Shown: positions 7,776-15,879 of the stretch, piece after piece | Layout of the letters: each line of letters begins with the position of its first letter | Position numbering within the stretch: position 1 is the stretch's first letter | DNA from: an uncultured Candidatus Saccharibacteria bacterium | GTDB lineage: Bacteria > Patescibacteriota > Saccharimonadia > Saccharimonadales > Saccharimonadaceae | Length of the DNA: 64,000 bases | Direction: 5' to 3' | NCBI GenBank assembly: GCA_949101405.1 | Contig: CARYFM010000001.1 | Location: 1 to 64,000 of the forward strand | The notes under the pieces: model-generated | Databases searched by the model: none | Seen by the model: only the letters and a program-made list of their open reading frames with translations | Told to the model about the DNA's origin: nothing | Made by a program: the position numbers and the translations under genes

Positions 7776-10520
7776 ATGGTAAAAACTGCGAATCACTCTG
7801 GTAGCAAGCCTACCAAAAGAGAAAAAATGGGGGTTTATTCTAGCTTGGTGACAGACCGCACGCGGAAACTGGCAAAATCAGTAAAGAGCAAGGCTTCTCA
7901 AGTTACAAAGAAGAAAGCCGCATCAAATAAAAACACCGATTTGCGACCTTTGCCCAAGGAACAACCTGCGCGGTTTTTTGCGCATTTTCGGTGGGAACGG
8001 ATTAAGGCATACTGGTTTTCCAAGGAAGGTTTGAAGCGAATTGGGAAAATTATCGCTGCTTGTGTCTTGCTTGGTATTATTTTGGTAGGTTTTTTGTTCG
8101 TGTACTATAAGAGTCAGTTGAAAGAAATTCAGTTAAGTAATTTGACGATTTCTGAGACGGTGAACACCTATCTGGATCGTAACGGCGTAGTACTCTGGGA
8201 AGACAAAGGTGATGCGGATTATCGCTTGGTAGTGGAGGGTGACCAAATTTCTACTTATGTGCGTCAAGCAACGGTGGCAATTGAAGACCGTAGTTTTTAT
8301 AGCCACCCTGGGGTTGACCTTTCGGCGTTGGTGCGCGCAGCGTTGTCGACCTTGACTGGTCGGGGCGTACAAGGTGGTTCTACGTTGACGCAGCAGTTGA
8401 TTAAACAGTTATTCTTCTCGGATGAGGCAGCTTCGGAAAACCGTGGTGGTATTGCGCGTAAGGTGAAAGAGTTGATTTTGTCGATTGAGCTGGAAAAGAT
8501 GTATAGTAAAGAGCAGATCATTACCATGTATCTGAACGAGTCGCCCTATGGCGGTCGACGAAATGGAATTGAAAGTGCAGCGCAGACTTATTTTGGTAAG
8601 AGCGCGAAAGATTTGAATCTAGCCGAGTCGGCTTTGCTCGCGGCAATTCCAAACAACCCAGCAATTTTGAATCCATACTATGAACCAGGCAACGAGGCCT
8701 TGATTGCACGCCAGCACAAGACTTTGGATGTAATGGCGGAGATGGGATATATTTCTGCAGAAGAGGCGGCAGAAGCTAAGGAAGTACCAATTTTGGATCA
8801 AATATTACCAGAATCAACCCAGTACGACAATATCAAAGCGCCACATTTTGTGATGGAGGTGAAAAAGCAGCTCGAAGAGAAATACGGCATCCAAACGATG
8901 CGCACAGGTGGATATACCATCAAGACGACATTAGATTACCGTGCTCAAGAGATGGCAGAAGCAGCTGTGGCGGAAGGCGCAAAGAGTCTAAATACAAATG
9001 GTAGTGACAATATTGCCTTAGCGTCAGTTGATACCGAGACTGCGCAAGTGATTGCCATGGTAGGGTCAGTAGATTGGAATACGCCAGTTTATGGTGAGGT
9101 GAATGCAGCAACTTCTCCGCTAGAGCCGGGCTCTTCAATCAAGCCGTTGCTGGATTTTACACCACTGTTCTCGTTGACTGGCGACCAAGTTTACGGTCCA
9201 GGCACTGTACTAAAAGATGAAAATATTGATGCAATTTATTGTGCAGGCTATACTGGGCAATGTGCGTTGCGCAACTTTACTGGTAAGTTTTATGGCAATG
9301 TAACGGTGCGGCAAGCATTAGGTAACTCCTTAAACATCCCGGCAGCAAAAGCACTGGCAATCGTAGGAATTGAAAATGCGCTAGAGATTTTACATGGTCT
9401 AGGGGACAAGAATTACTGTGCCGATGGTGGTGCGGCGGGTTTGTCTATGGCGATCGGTAGCGGTTGTACCGTATTGCCGGTAGAACATGCTAATGCCTAT
9501 GCTTCACTAGCCAGAGGCGGAGTCTATAAAGATTTGGCCTATGTGCTTGAGGTGAAAGACCAGAGTGGCAAGGTATTGGAAACCTGGCAGGATGCGGAAG
9601 GTGAGCGAATTGTAGATGAACAAGTAGCCTATGAGATTTCTGATATTCTGGGTGATGCTAGCGCACGGCAATTAGTATTTGGGGCTTCTGGTTCGGCTCC
9701 AGGATTTGTAATTAATGGTGTGTGGACTGGGACTAAAACTGGTACATCTACCACATCCAATAGTGCAGTGGCAAAAGATTTATGGATGGCAAGCTATTCC
9801 ACAGCAATCGCTACAGTAGTATGGAATGGTAACCATGACGGCTCTGGATTGCGTAGCAGTACCAATAACGTGACGCGAATTGTCGTGAATAGTTACATGA
9901 GTAATGTGCATAAGAATCTTTATGCCCAGGAAGGTAAGTGGAAGTCGGGAGACAAACCTGTAAAACCAGCTGGTATTCAGACTTTGACTATTGGTGGAAA
10001 GACTGATATTTGGCCAAGTTGGTACAGCGATAAGAACTCCGGCATCGTGAAAGAGACTGTGGCGTTTAATAAGAAAAATGGTCTTCGGGCAGCAGATTGT
10101 ACACCGGAAAGTCAGCGTATAGAGTTGGAGTTAACTAAGTATGTAGATCCGGTGTCTAAGACGGAGACTTGGCATGTGCCTGACGGCTATAACTATGATG
10201 AGGTAGATACCTGTGAGAATGTAAGTGCCGAGATTGGAATTACGCGTCGGGTTTCTAGCACTAGGGATGTATTAGAGATTAAATTGACACCAGGTTCAAG
10301 TGACTTGGCAACTTACCGCATCCTAGTGGATGGCAAAGAAGCCTCCAAGGGTCAGGTGACAGCTGATATCCTTAAAAATGGGCTAGTTTATACTGTGCTG
10401 GGCACTGAGAAGAATGTAACTGTGGAAGTAACGGATGCTGATGGCAAGACAGTGCGTAAGGCATTTACATCATTTACTTCCGGCGGAACCGATGGGGGAG
10501 GCTCCACACAGACGCAGTAG
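7776..10520 (+). CDS. Class A penicillin-binding protein (GT51 + transpeptidase)
   Basis: This bifunctional peptidoglycan synthase has 914 residues. A basic cytoplasmic N terminus (about 1-85) and one membrane segment (about 90-110) precede a glycosyltransferase 51 domain with EDRSFYSHPGVD (about 169-180) and GGSTLTQQLIKQLF. The transpeptidase domain has SSIK (about Ser452), NSLN, and KTGTS (about 653). After the penicillin-binding domain there are ~180 residues of beta-rich tail ending in a Gly/Thr/Gln-rich stretch, probably outside the membrane. It polymerises lipid II and crosslinks stem peptides at the cell surface. TATAAT (7764-7769) is 6 bases before ATG, so it is leaderless. The long basic N terminus may contact cytoplasmic partners. 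Confidence 0.95.
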   Translation: MVKTANHSGSKPTKREKMGVYSSLVTDRTRKLAKSVKSKASQVTKKKAASNKNTDLRPLPKEQPARFFAHFRWERIKAYWFSKEGLKRIGKIIAACVLLGIILVGFLFVYYKSQLKEIQLSNLTISETVNTYLDRNGVVLWEDKGDADYRLVVEGDQISTYVRQATVAIEDRSFYSHPGVDLSALVRAALSTLTGRGVQGGSTLTQQLIKQLFFSDEAASENRGGIARKVKELILSIELEKMYSKEQIITMYLNESPYGGRRNGIESAAQTYFGKSAKDLNLAESALLAAIPNNPAILNPYYEPGNEALIARQHKTLDVMAEMGYISAEEAAEAKEVPILDQILPESTQYDNIKAPHFVMEVKKQLEEKYGIQTMRTGGYTIKTTLDYRAQEMAEAAVAEGAKSLNTNGSDNIALASVDTETAQVIAMVGSVDWNTPVYGEVNAATSPLEPGSSIKPLLDFTPLFSLTGDQVYGPGTVLKDENIDAIYCAGYTGQCALRNFTGKFYGNVTVRQALGNSLNIPAAKALAIVGIENALEILHGLGDKNYCADGGAAGLSMAIGSGCTVLPVEHANAYASLARGGVYKDLAYVLEVKDQSGKVLETWQDAEGERIVDEQVAYEISDILGDASARQLVFGASGSAPGFVINGVWTGTKTGTSTTSNSAVAKDLWMASYSTAIATVVWNGNHDGSGLRSSTNNVTRIVVNSYMSNVHKNLYAQEGKWKSGDKPVKPAGIQTLTIGGKTDIWPSWYSDKNSGIVKETVAFNKKNGLRAADCTPESQRIELELTKYVDPVSKTETWHVPDGYNYDEVDTCENVSAEIGITRRVSSTRDVLEIKLTPGSSDLATYRILVDGKEASKGQVTADILKNGLVYTVLGTEKNVTVEVTDADGKTVRKAFTSFTSGGTDGGGSTQTQ

Positions 10521-10536
10521 TGACTACGTACATAGC

Positions 10537-10568
10537 AATTCTGCTCTCACCTAGGTGAGAGCAGAATT
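10537..10568. terminator. Perfect 32-bp palindrome, bidirectional terminator
   Basis: AATTCTGCTCTCACCT is followed directly by its perfect reverse complement. It lies between the PBP stop and the stop of the convergent PIN-TRAM gene, only 3 bases from the latter. No long T-run follows, but the symmetric 16-bp arms fit a shared terminator or transcript-end stabiliser. Confidence 0.75.
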
Positions 10569-10571
10569 TGT

Positions 10572-11360
10572 TTAATGTGAACGACGAGTGGGTTTTTTAG
10601 AATTATTTGCCGTCCTTGATTCTGGTTTGGACCGAGTAGTAGATTTAGTTGAAGTTTTTTGACTAGCACGGGTTTTGGTGGTTTTGGCAAACATCATTGT
10701 GCCTGCGGCAGTTTGGTTAACCCGCACAAACTCCACTTCGATCTCTTCACCAATTTTTTTGCTGGCATGATCAACTACAACCATTGTACCGTCTTTGAGA
10801 TATGCCACACCTTGGTCTATTCCGCTGCCAGTAGCAACAATTTTGACCTTAGCGGTTTCGCCTGGTAGATATTCGTTACGCAGAACTAGAGCTAGGGCGT
10901 TAAGGTTAAGGGTATCGATATGCTCGGTGGCGGCAACCTTTTCCAGATTAAAATCATTGGTGAGGATAGCACCACGGTTGGCTTTCGCGAGCTCGAGCAA
11001 GCGATTGTCGACTGGTGTGCGATCAAGTTGATCGCCTAAAATAGTAACGTCGAAATAAATTACGCGCTCGAGCTCGCGCACGGCGTCAAGCCCCGCACGG
11101 GCGCGCAGACGCTTATCATGATCCTTGCCGTCGGCCAGAAGCTGCAACTCTTGAATTACGCTGCGTGGCACAATCAAGTTATCCCCAATGAAGCCAGTCT
11201 GAGCGACGGCAAGCAAACGCGGATCCATCAAGGCCGAAGTGTCAACATAGACTTTGCGTTTTTGGTTAGACCCCGAAAAAGGGGTTTTAATGTTTTTGAT
11301 AGTTATAATTGTAGTTTCTGCCAAAATCAGCAGCGTAATAATTAATATAAATAATTCCAT
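10572..11360 (-). CDS. Membrane-anchored PIN-TRAM domain protein (YacL type)
   Basis: The protein has 262 residues: an N-terminal membrane segment (about 1-22), a PIN nuclease domain starting at VYVDTSALMD (about 37-46) with conserved acids (VYVDTS, IQEL, DNRLL, LTNDFN), a TRAM RNA-binding domain (about 160-225), then a ~35-residue Lys/Ser/Arg-rich tail. This is the YacL-like architecture, a presumed membrane-associated Mg-dependent RNase. The start sits 8 bases after TAGAAT with extended TGC (11369-11374, minus). The basic tail adds to the RNA-binding appearance. It converges with the PBP gene and is monocistronic. The substrate is unknown. Confidence 0.88.
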   Translation of the reverse strand: MELFILIITLLILAETTIITIKNIKTPFSGSNQKRKVYVDTSALMDPRLLAVAQTGFIGDNLIVPRSVIQELQLLADGKDHDKRLRARAGLDAVRELERVIYFDVTILGDQLDRTPVDNRLLELAKANRGAILTNDFNLEKVAATEHIDTLNLNALALVLRNEYLPGETAKVKIVATGSGIDQGVAYLKDGTMVVVDHASKKIGEEIEVEFVRVNQTAAGTMMFAKTTKTRASQKTSTKSTTRSKPESRTANNSKKPTRRSH

Positions 11361-11521
11361 TGTTTTTTATTCTAGCATATTAATTGTTGATATTAGTGAT
11401 TTTTACGTATCTAGCACCCCAAAAGCATGGCCTCATTCAAGGCTATACTCTTATATTATCACAGATACAAACTTTTGTCAATACTAAACTTCTGCTCGGC
11501 GGGCGAACTTTAATCAACGAC

Positions 11522-12685
11522 CTAATCTACGCCGTGTTCATGAGCATAATTAGCATTATCATCAATAATTTTTTGATATTTTTCTACCAAATCATCGCGT
11601 TTTTCCAACTTAGCAATATCCATGGCTAAATGATAGCGCGAAGCGTGATTGACACTCAGCATTTGGAATGGAGTGGTAGTGCTGCCATGCTCCTCAAAAC
11701 CATGAACATGTAACCGGCTAGGTAAAGCATAATTAGTGAGAATTTGTTGCAAAGTTGCTGGATAACCGTGAAAATTAGCAATAATGGGCTTATCTGTAGT
11801 GAACAGTTTGTCAAAATTTGCCTGCGAGAGCTTATTATCGGTAGTACCAATAGCGTTATATGACAGAGCAGCGATATTAACAAACCGAAACTTTTTGTTT
11901 GAGAAATCTTGACGAAGAAGCTCAATGGCTTTAATAGCCTCGCAAGAGACAATATCGCCAGCACCGACCAAAACGTAATCTGGCTCGCCTTCATCTGAAA
12001 TAAAATCAAAAATACTTGCGCCACTATGACTGAGCTGGTCATCAGCTTGGTGAGAATTAAGCCAGCGAGGCTGATCGGTTTTGTTAAATGTTGTAAGGTT
12101 CACAACATTCTTAGAACGCATCATGTAGATAAACGCGGCTTCGGCAGCAACATCATCCACTGGAAAAAGACAGTTACTAAGATTGCTAGGGAGGCAAAGT
12201 AAAGTAGAAATTAGGGCAGGCGACTGATGGGTGAAGCCATTGTGATCCTGGCGCCAACAGGTACTGGTGGAAAGAAGGTTGGCGGCGGGGTAGCTAGGAC
12301 GCCATTTAACCTGACTGGATTGATCGAGAAATTTGAGATGCTGGAGTACTTGGGAAGTGATAATAGAAAAGAAGGCTTCATAGCTTGTCATCATGGCAGT
12401 ACCACCAGCAATCAAATGGCCGACCATGCAAGCGAAGAGGGTGTTCTCGGAGAGCAATTCGATAATTTGGCCATCAAAAGATTCTGGCAAATCGAAATCT
12501 CGGCGTGCTAAATCCCAGGCTCGAGCGGAGACCTCAAAAACAGCGTCGAGCTTATTGCTGGTGGTTTCATCTGGTGAGAAAAGATAAAAATCATCATGCT
12601 TAGACATATAGTCCGCCATAATCGCGCCGATACTGCGGGCGGGCGAGAATTTTTCGCTACCAGGATGGTCAACAATATCAATCAT
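11522..12685 (-). CDS. Phosphoketolase, C-terminal half (separate cistron)
   Basis: From MIDIVDHPGSEK this 387-residue product matches the second half of D-xylulose-5-phosphate/D-fructose-6-phosphate phosphoketolase: the pyrimidine-binding part (SPDETTSNKL, ELLSENTLFACMVGHLIAGG, MTSYEAFF) and the C-terminal domain (ILTNYALPSRLHVHGFEEHGSTTTPFQM, in which the His/Glu-rich stretch is characteristic). The frame is open further 5', but ATG 12685 overlaps the stop of the N-terminal cistron as ATGA, so this start is preferred. Together the two products are about 750 residues, somewhat less than the usual ~790-820. The enzyme would cleave xylulose-5-P to acetyl-phosphate and glyceraldehyde-3-phosphate. 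Confidence 0.85.
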   Translation of the reverse strand: MIDIVDHPGSEKFSPARSIGAIMADYMSKHDDFYLFSPDETTSNKLDAVFEVSARAWDLARRDFDLPESFDGQIIELLSENTLFACMVGHLIAGGTAMMTSYEAFFSIITSQVLQHLKFLDQSSQVKWRPSYPAANLLSTSTCWRQDHNGFTHQSPALISTLLCLPSNLSNCLFPVDDVAAEAAFIYMMRSKNVVNLTTFNKTDQPRWLNSHQADDQLSHSGASIFDFISDEGEPDYVLVGAGDIVSCEAIKAIELLRQDFSNKKFRFVNIAALSYNAIGTTDNKLSQANFDKLFTTDKPIIANFHGYPATLQQILTNYALPSRLHVHGFEEHGSTTTPFQMLSVNHASRYHLAMDIAKLEKRDDLVEKYQKIIDDNANYAHEHGVD

Positions 12686-13767
12686 AGTGTAAATCCTTTC
12701 TCGGAGTTGAAAAGTTCGGTAAAATGATAACTTTCGAGCCATTTTTGCAATGCCTTAAGTTCATCAGGATTAGTCTTGGCATCTGGAAGCGGAATTTGGT
12801 GAGCTAAATAATTGCCGGCAACCTTGCGACCATTAACTTCCTGCGGACCAGTGGCGCCTTTTTCGGTACGTAAAATTAGAAATGGATGTTCATACTTGGC
12901 AGCACGGTCTAAAGCATCCTGAAAGACCTCGGCACTATCCCCATGAATAGCGACTGGAGTATAACCAAAGCCGCGGACCAGCTCGTGAAGCTCGCGCTCG
13001 GATTTACGACCGTAAAGCGTGGGGGCAGAAATTTTGTAACCGTTAAGATGCAAAACTGGAATTACCTGACCATGAGCACGATGGTTGCCAACTAATTTGA
13101 CAAGGTTGAGCGAAGACAAGGCAGTGGCAGTTTCTAATTCTCCATCACCGAGCATTACGGCTACAGTACGTTCGGGATGACCAAGAACATAACCATAGGC
13201 AGCGCCAAGAGCATAGCCTAATTCCCCGCCCTCACAAATGACTCCGGGAGTAAATGGGCTGGCGTGTGACGGAAAACCGTCTGGCCAAGAAAAATTACGA
13301 CAAACGTAAGCAATACCACTAGCGTCGCGTTTGGCTTTGGAATCGACTTTTTCTAAATCTCCATCAATGAATAAATTAGCTTGTAGGGCTGGAAAGCCAT
13401 GACCTGGGCCGAGTATAAAAGAGAAATTTGGATCGACTACTGATGTGTCAGGCTCAGCTTCTTCCGTTTCTACTAATTTAGCACCAACTGCAAAGGGGTT
13501 AATGGTCTGAGCAGATTTTTGAGGTTTGGATACTGGATGAGTAATTTGCTGCTCTTTACTAAAGTAGGCTCGTAAATTAGCATAAGCAACATTAATGCCG
13601 TGACAAGTACCCCAATGGCCCAAAAGCCGAGGTTTAATATCGTCAGGTACAAGCGGCTGTTCTAACAAGAAATCGCTTTGTAAAAATAGCTGCGCTACTA
13701 CCAGATAATCGCAGGCACGGATGCGACGACCAATGCGAGCTAAAACTTTCCCATCATGACTCTTCAT
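12682..13767 (-). CDS. Phosphoketolase, N-terminal half (separate cistron)
   Basis: This 361-residue XFP N-terminal domain contains GHWGTCHGINVAYANL, FILGPGHGFPAL, GELGYALGAAYGY and the thiamine-diphosphate motif GDGELETA...LHLNGYKIS. It ends soon after the linker (ESYHFTELF) with TGA inside the start codon of the C-terminal cistron. Both halves keep their conserved motifs and overlap cleanly, so this looks like a true two-subunit enzyme, not decay. The start is 8 bases after TACAAT (13776-13781, minus). With tpiA and carbamate kinase it supports acetyl-phosphate and carbamoyl-phosphate based ATP formation. A programmed or sequencing frameshift is the alternative explanation. Confidence 0.85.
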   Translation of the reverse strand: MKSHDGKVLARIGRRIRACDYLVVAQLFLQSDFLLEQPLVPDDIKPRLLGHWGTCHGINVAYANLRAYFSKEQQITHPVSKPQKSAQTINPFAVGAKLVETEEAEPDTSVVDPNFSFILGPGHGFPALQANLFIDGDLEKVDSKAKRDASGIAYVCRNFSWPDGFPSHASPFTPGVICEGGELGYALGAAYGYVLGHPERTVAVMLGDGELETATALSSLNLVKLVGNHRAHGQVIPVLHLNGYKISAPTLYGRKSERELHELVRGFGYTPVAIHGDSAEVFQDALDRAAKYEHPFLILRTEKGATGPQEVNGRKVAGNYLAHQIPLPDAKTNPDELKALQKWLESYHFTELFNSEKGFTL

Positions 13768-13818
13768 ATGTATTTATTGTAGCACTTTTTAGCGCAAGCG
13801 CAAAGAGTCAAAGGAAAA

Positions 13819-14316
13819 TTATTGGTGTTTGACTTTAACCATGGCGGCGCGGATGACAGCACCATCATAAAGATAACCTGGGCGCAGGGTTTCAGCGATG
13901 ACTTCAGAGTCACCTTCGTTATCTTCGACAGAAATTGCCTCATGAAGATCTGGGTTAAATTCGGTACCAGGCCGAGAGTCAATTTGAGTGAGCCCAAGAC
14001 TAGACAGAGTTTTATCTAAACTCTTGCGCAATGGAGCCAGTTGCTCACTGTAGGCATCAATTGCACGAGAAAAATCGTCAACTAATGGCAAGAACTTGAC
14101 GACAGTGGCATATTTAGCTGAAGCCATAGCCTGGTTTTTTTGCACTTCAACTTGCTTACGGAAGTTTTCAAAATCGGCGCGGGTACGTTGCAAATCGTTA
14201 GTGAGTTCTGCAAGTGCAGCTTCAGCAGGATTTGGGCATTCTACGACATCCTCTGTAGTATTATCTGGTGCGGGTGTTACGGCGGGTTCTTTAACTTCAA
14301 CTTTGGACTTTTTCAT
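13819..14316 (-). CDS. grpE: GrpE nucleotide-exchange factor
   Basis: GrpE releases ADP from DnaK in the Hsp70 cycle. The 165-residue product has an acidic, disordered N terminus (1-30), a long helix/coiled coil (about 31-85, with RTRADFENFRKQ) and a C-terminal beta wing (EFNPDLHEAI, LRPGYLYDGAVIRAAMVKV), which is the full GrpE layout. ATG is preceded by TAAGGAGAGAAT, a good Shine-Dalgarno. It begins 14 bases after hrcA in the same transcript and is therefore under CIRCE/HrcA control. No dnaK or dnaJ follows here; those are presumably elsewhere in the genome. Confidence 0.95.
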   Translation of the reverse strand: MKKSKVEVKEPAVTPAPDNTTEDVVECPNPAEAALAELTNDLQRTRADFENFRKQVEVQKNQAMASAKYATVVKFLPLVDDFSRAIDAYSEQLAPLRKSLDKTLSSLGLTQIDSRPGTEFNPDLHEAISVEDNEGDSEVIAETLRPGYLYDGAVIRAAMVKVKHQ

Positions 14317-14330
14317 ATTCTCTCCTTAGA

Positions 14331-15083
14331 TTATTTTAATGCGAGCGCGGTTTCAAGCATACCACCAGCCTGACGAACAAGCGACATGACTTTGGCGTAG
14401 TTCTGACGAGTTGGGCCTAACACCCCAATGTAACTGCGATCGGAATATGGCGAACGAAAACGGCTAATGATGAGTGAAACTTGCGAGGTTTTGCCAATGG
14501 GGTTTTCTTGGCCAATGAAAATATTGAGCGGTTGGCCAGGAGCAGCCTCGCGTAGCCAAGGCTCAAGATTGTCTAATAACTTGGCTACAGCTTGTACGCG
14601 TTGATTGTCTAAAAATTCCGGTTGCGTAAACAACCTAGCAATGCCAGACATGTAGAGCTGGTCGCCGATGGTGGCAAGCCCAAGATTGCCAGTAAGCTCG
14701 ACTAATGAATCAACGGCACCACGGATGGCAAAATCAGCCCGCTCCTGCGAACTAATGCGCACTTCAAGGACACGATTACTGCGCTCGAGGGGTTTGTCTT
14801 CGTTATTACCACGAAGCTGTTCTACATCCGATACACGCTCGGGCTGTTCCGCGAGAGCATTAACATAATAACGATAACCAGAGTCAGTTGGAACACGACC
14901 AGCTGATGTATGTGGTTGAGCAATATAGCCATACTCTTCTAGGCGAGCCATTTCTGCACGAATTGTAGCCGAAGAGACATTAAAAAGTTTAGCCAAAGTA
15001 ACACTCCCTACCGGTGTGGCAATTTCGGCGTACTCTTCAATAATTGCAAAGAGAATTTCCTCTTGGCGTTTGCTGAGATTCAT
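14331..15083 (-). CDS. hrcA: Heat-inducible transcription repressor HrcA
   Basis: HrcA represses chaperone operons through CIRCE. The 250-residue product starts with a winged helix (about 1-75: RQEEILFAIIEEY, SSATIRAEMARLEEYGYI, HTSAGRVPTDSGYRYYV) followed by the GAF-like effector region and a C-terminal IGVLGPTRQNYAKVMSLV. That is shorter than many HrcA proteins (~340), mainly in the middle region. ATG lies 7 bases after TATAAT (15091-15096, minus). The CIRCE element immediately upstream implies autorepression. It is first in an operon with grpE. Confidence 0.93.
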   Translation of the reverse strand: MNLSKRQEEILFAIIEEYAEIATPVGSVTLAKLFNVSSATIRAEMARLEEYGYIAQPHTSAGRVPTDSGYRYYVNALAEQPERVSDVEQLRGNNEDKPLERSNRVLEVRISSQERADFAIRGAVDSLVELTGNLGLATIGDQLYMSGIARLFTQPEFLDNQRVQAVAKLLDNLEPWLREAAPGQPLNIFIGQENPIGKTSQVSLIISRFRSPYSDRSYIGVLGPTRQNYAKVMSLVRQAGGMLETALALK

Positions 15084-15101
15084 GTGTATTATTATATGCG
15101 A

Positions 15102-15128
15102 TTAGCACTCTTTTGGCAAGACTGCTAT
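15102..15128. promoter_or_regulatory. CIRCE operator
   Basis: TTAGCACTC, a 9-base spacer, then GACTGCTAT. The left arm is a perfect CIRCE half and the right arm (consensus GAGTGCTAA) has two mismatches. It covers the -35 area of hrcA, just upstream of the TATAAT box. It fits HrcA binding that blocks its own operon. Confidence 0.9.
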
Positions 15129-15138
15129 TTGATGGACG

Positions 15139-15191
15139 TTATTCACAGGTTTTACACAGTATATTAATAAGTTTTACACAAGTTATCCACA
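15139..15191 (+). promoter_or_regulatory. Array of four DnaA-box-like 9-mers
   Basis: TTATTCACA (15139), TTTTACACA (15150), TTTTACACA (15172) and TTATCCACA (15183) all lie in the same orientation, with starts spaced 11, 22 and 11 bp. The first and last match the TTATNCACA DnaA consensus exactly. An AT-rich stretch (15200-15235) follows. It sits between divergent hrcA and the kinase-like gene. It may be a replication origin or a DnaA-controlled promoter region. Confidence 0.65.
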
Positions 15192-15240
15192 GCTACAGGC
15201 ATCTAATTAATAATTTCATAAGATATGTTATAATGCGTTT

Positions 15241-15879
15241 ATGGAAGAGCAGTTACAACTAATCAAAAAATGGCTTGGCACGGGTAGTATTAATATATTT
15301 GGTTTGCCAATGAGCGGTAAAGATACAGTGGGGGTACGTTTAGCTGAGGCGATTAATGGTAAGTTTTTATCGTCAGGCTTGATTGCTCGAACTTTGGAAA
15401 AATCAACCAACCAGAATATTACTGGTGGTGGTAAATTGATGCCTTCAAACTTGTTCTACGATTGGGTGTTGCCGTATTTTGAAAAGAAGGAATTATGGGA
15501 GTATCCTTTAGTTTTGTCTTCAATTGGACGCTGGGAAGGTGAGGAGAACCAGGTGATGAGCGTGGCTAAAGCTAGCGGTCATCCAATTCGTGCAGTAATC
15601 ATGTTACAACTTTCAGAACAAGATGCTATTGAGCGCTGGGAGGCGGCGAAACTATTGAATGATCGTGGTTTGCGTGAAGACGACACTAATCCAGAGGTTT
15701 TTCAGACGCGAATTAATGAGTACCGTGAAAAAACTGTTCCTGTTCTACGACATTATCAGGAGTTAGGGCTTCTTGTGCCGGTGAAAGCTGATGTACCACG
15801 CGACCAAGTTTTTGCGAACGTGGTAGAAGCGTTGACGAGTTTTGCGAGCCGTACGGGCGATCTCGTGGCGGAACTGTAA
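15241..15879 (+). CDS. Adenylate-kinase-like nucleotide kinase
   Basis: The 212-residue product has a P-loop GLPMSGKDT at 21-29, in the position and context of an adenylate/nucleoside-monophosphate kinase. An NMP-binding-like region (SSGLIARTLEKS) and a late helix with RLxED-like content (DRGLREDD...QTRINEYREKTVPVLRHY) resemble the adenylate kinase LID/R-E-Y region. It probably phosphorylates a nucleoside monophosphate, substrate unknown. TATAAT (15229-15234) is 6 bases before ATG: leaderless, and directly downstream of the DnaA-box array, so DnaA may affect it. Its last 117 bases overlap the 3' end of the convergent LTD gene. Confidence 0.75.
   Translation: MEEQLQLIKKWLGTGSINIFGLPMSGKDTVGVRLAEAINGKFLSSGLIARTLEKSTNQNITGGGKLMPSNLFYDWVLPYFEKKELWEYPLVLSSIGRWEGEENQVMSVAKASGHPIRAVIMLQLSEQDAIERWEAAKLLNDRGLREDDTNPEVFQTRINEYREKTVPVLRHYQELGLLVPVKADVPRDQVFANVVEALTSFASRTGDLVAEL

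Noticed and set aside
12227..12511. A Gly-rich plus-strand frame in the phosphoketolase region.
   Set aside because: It is the antisense of a well-conserved coding region and has no start signal.
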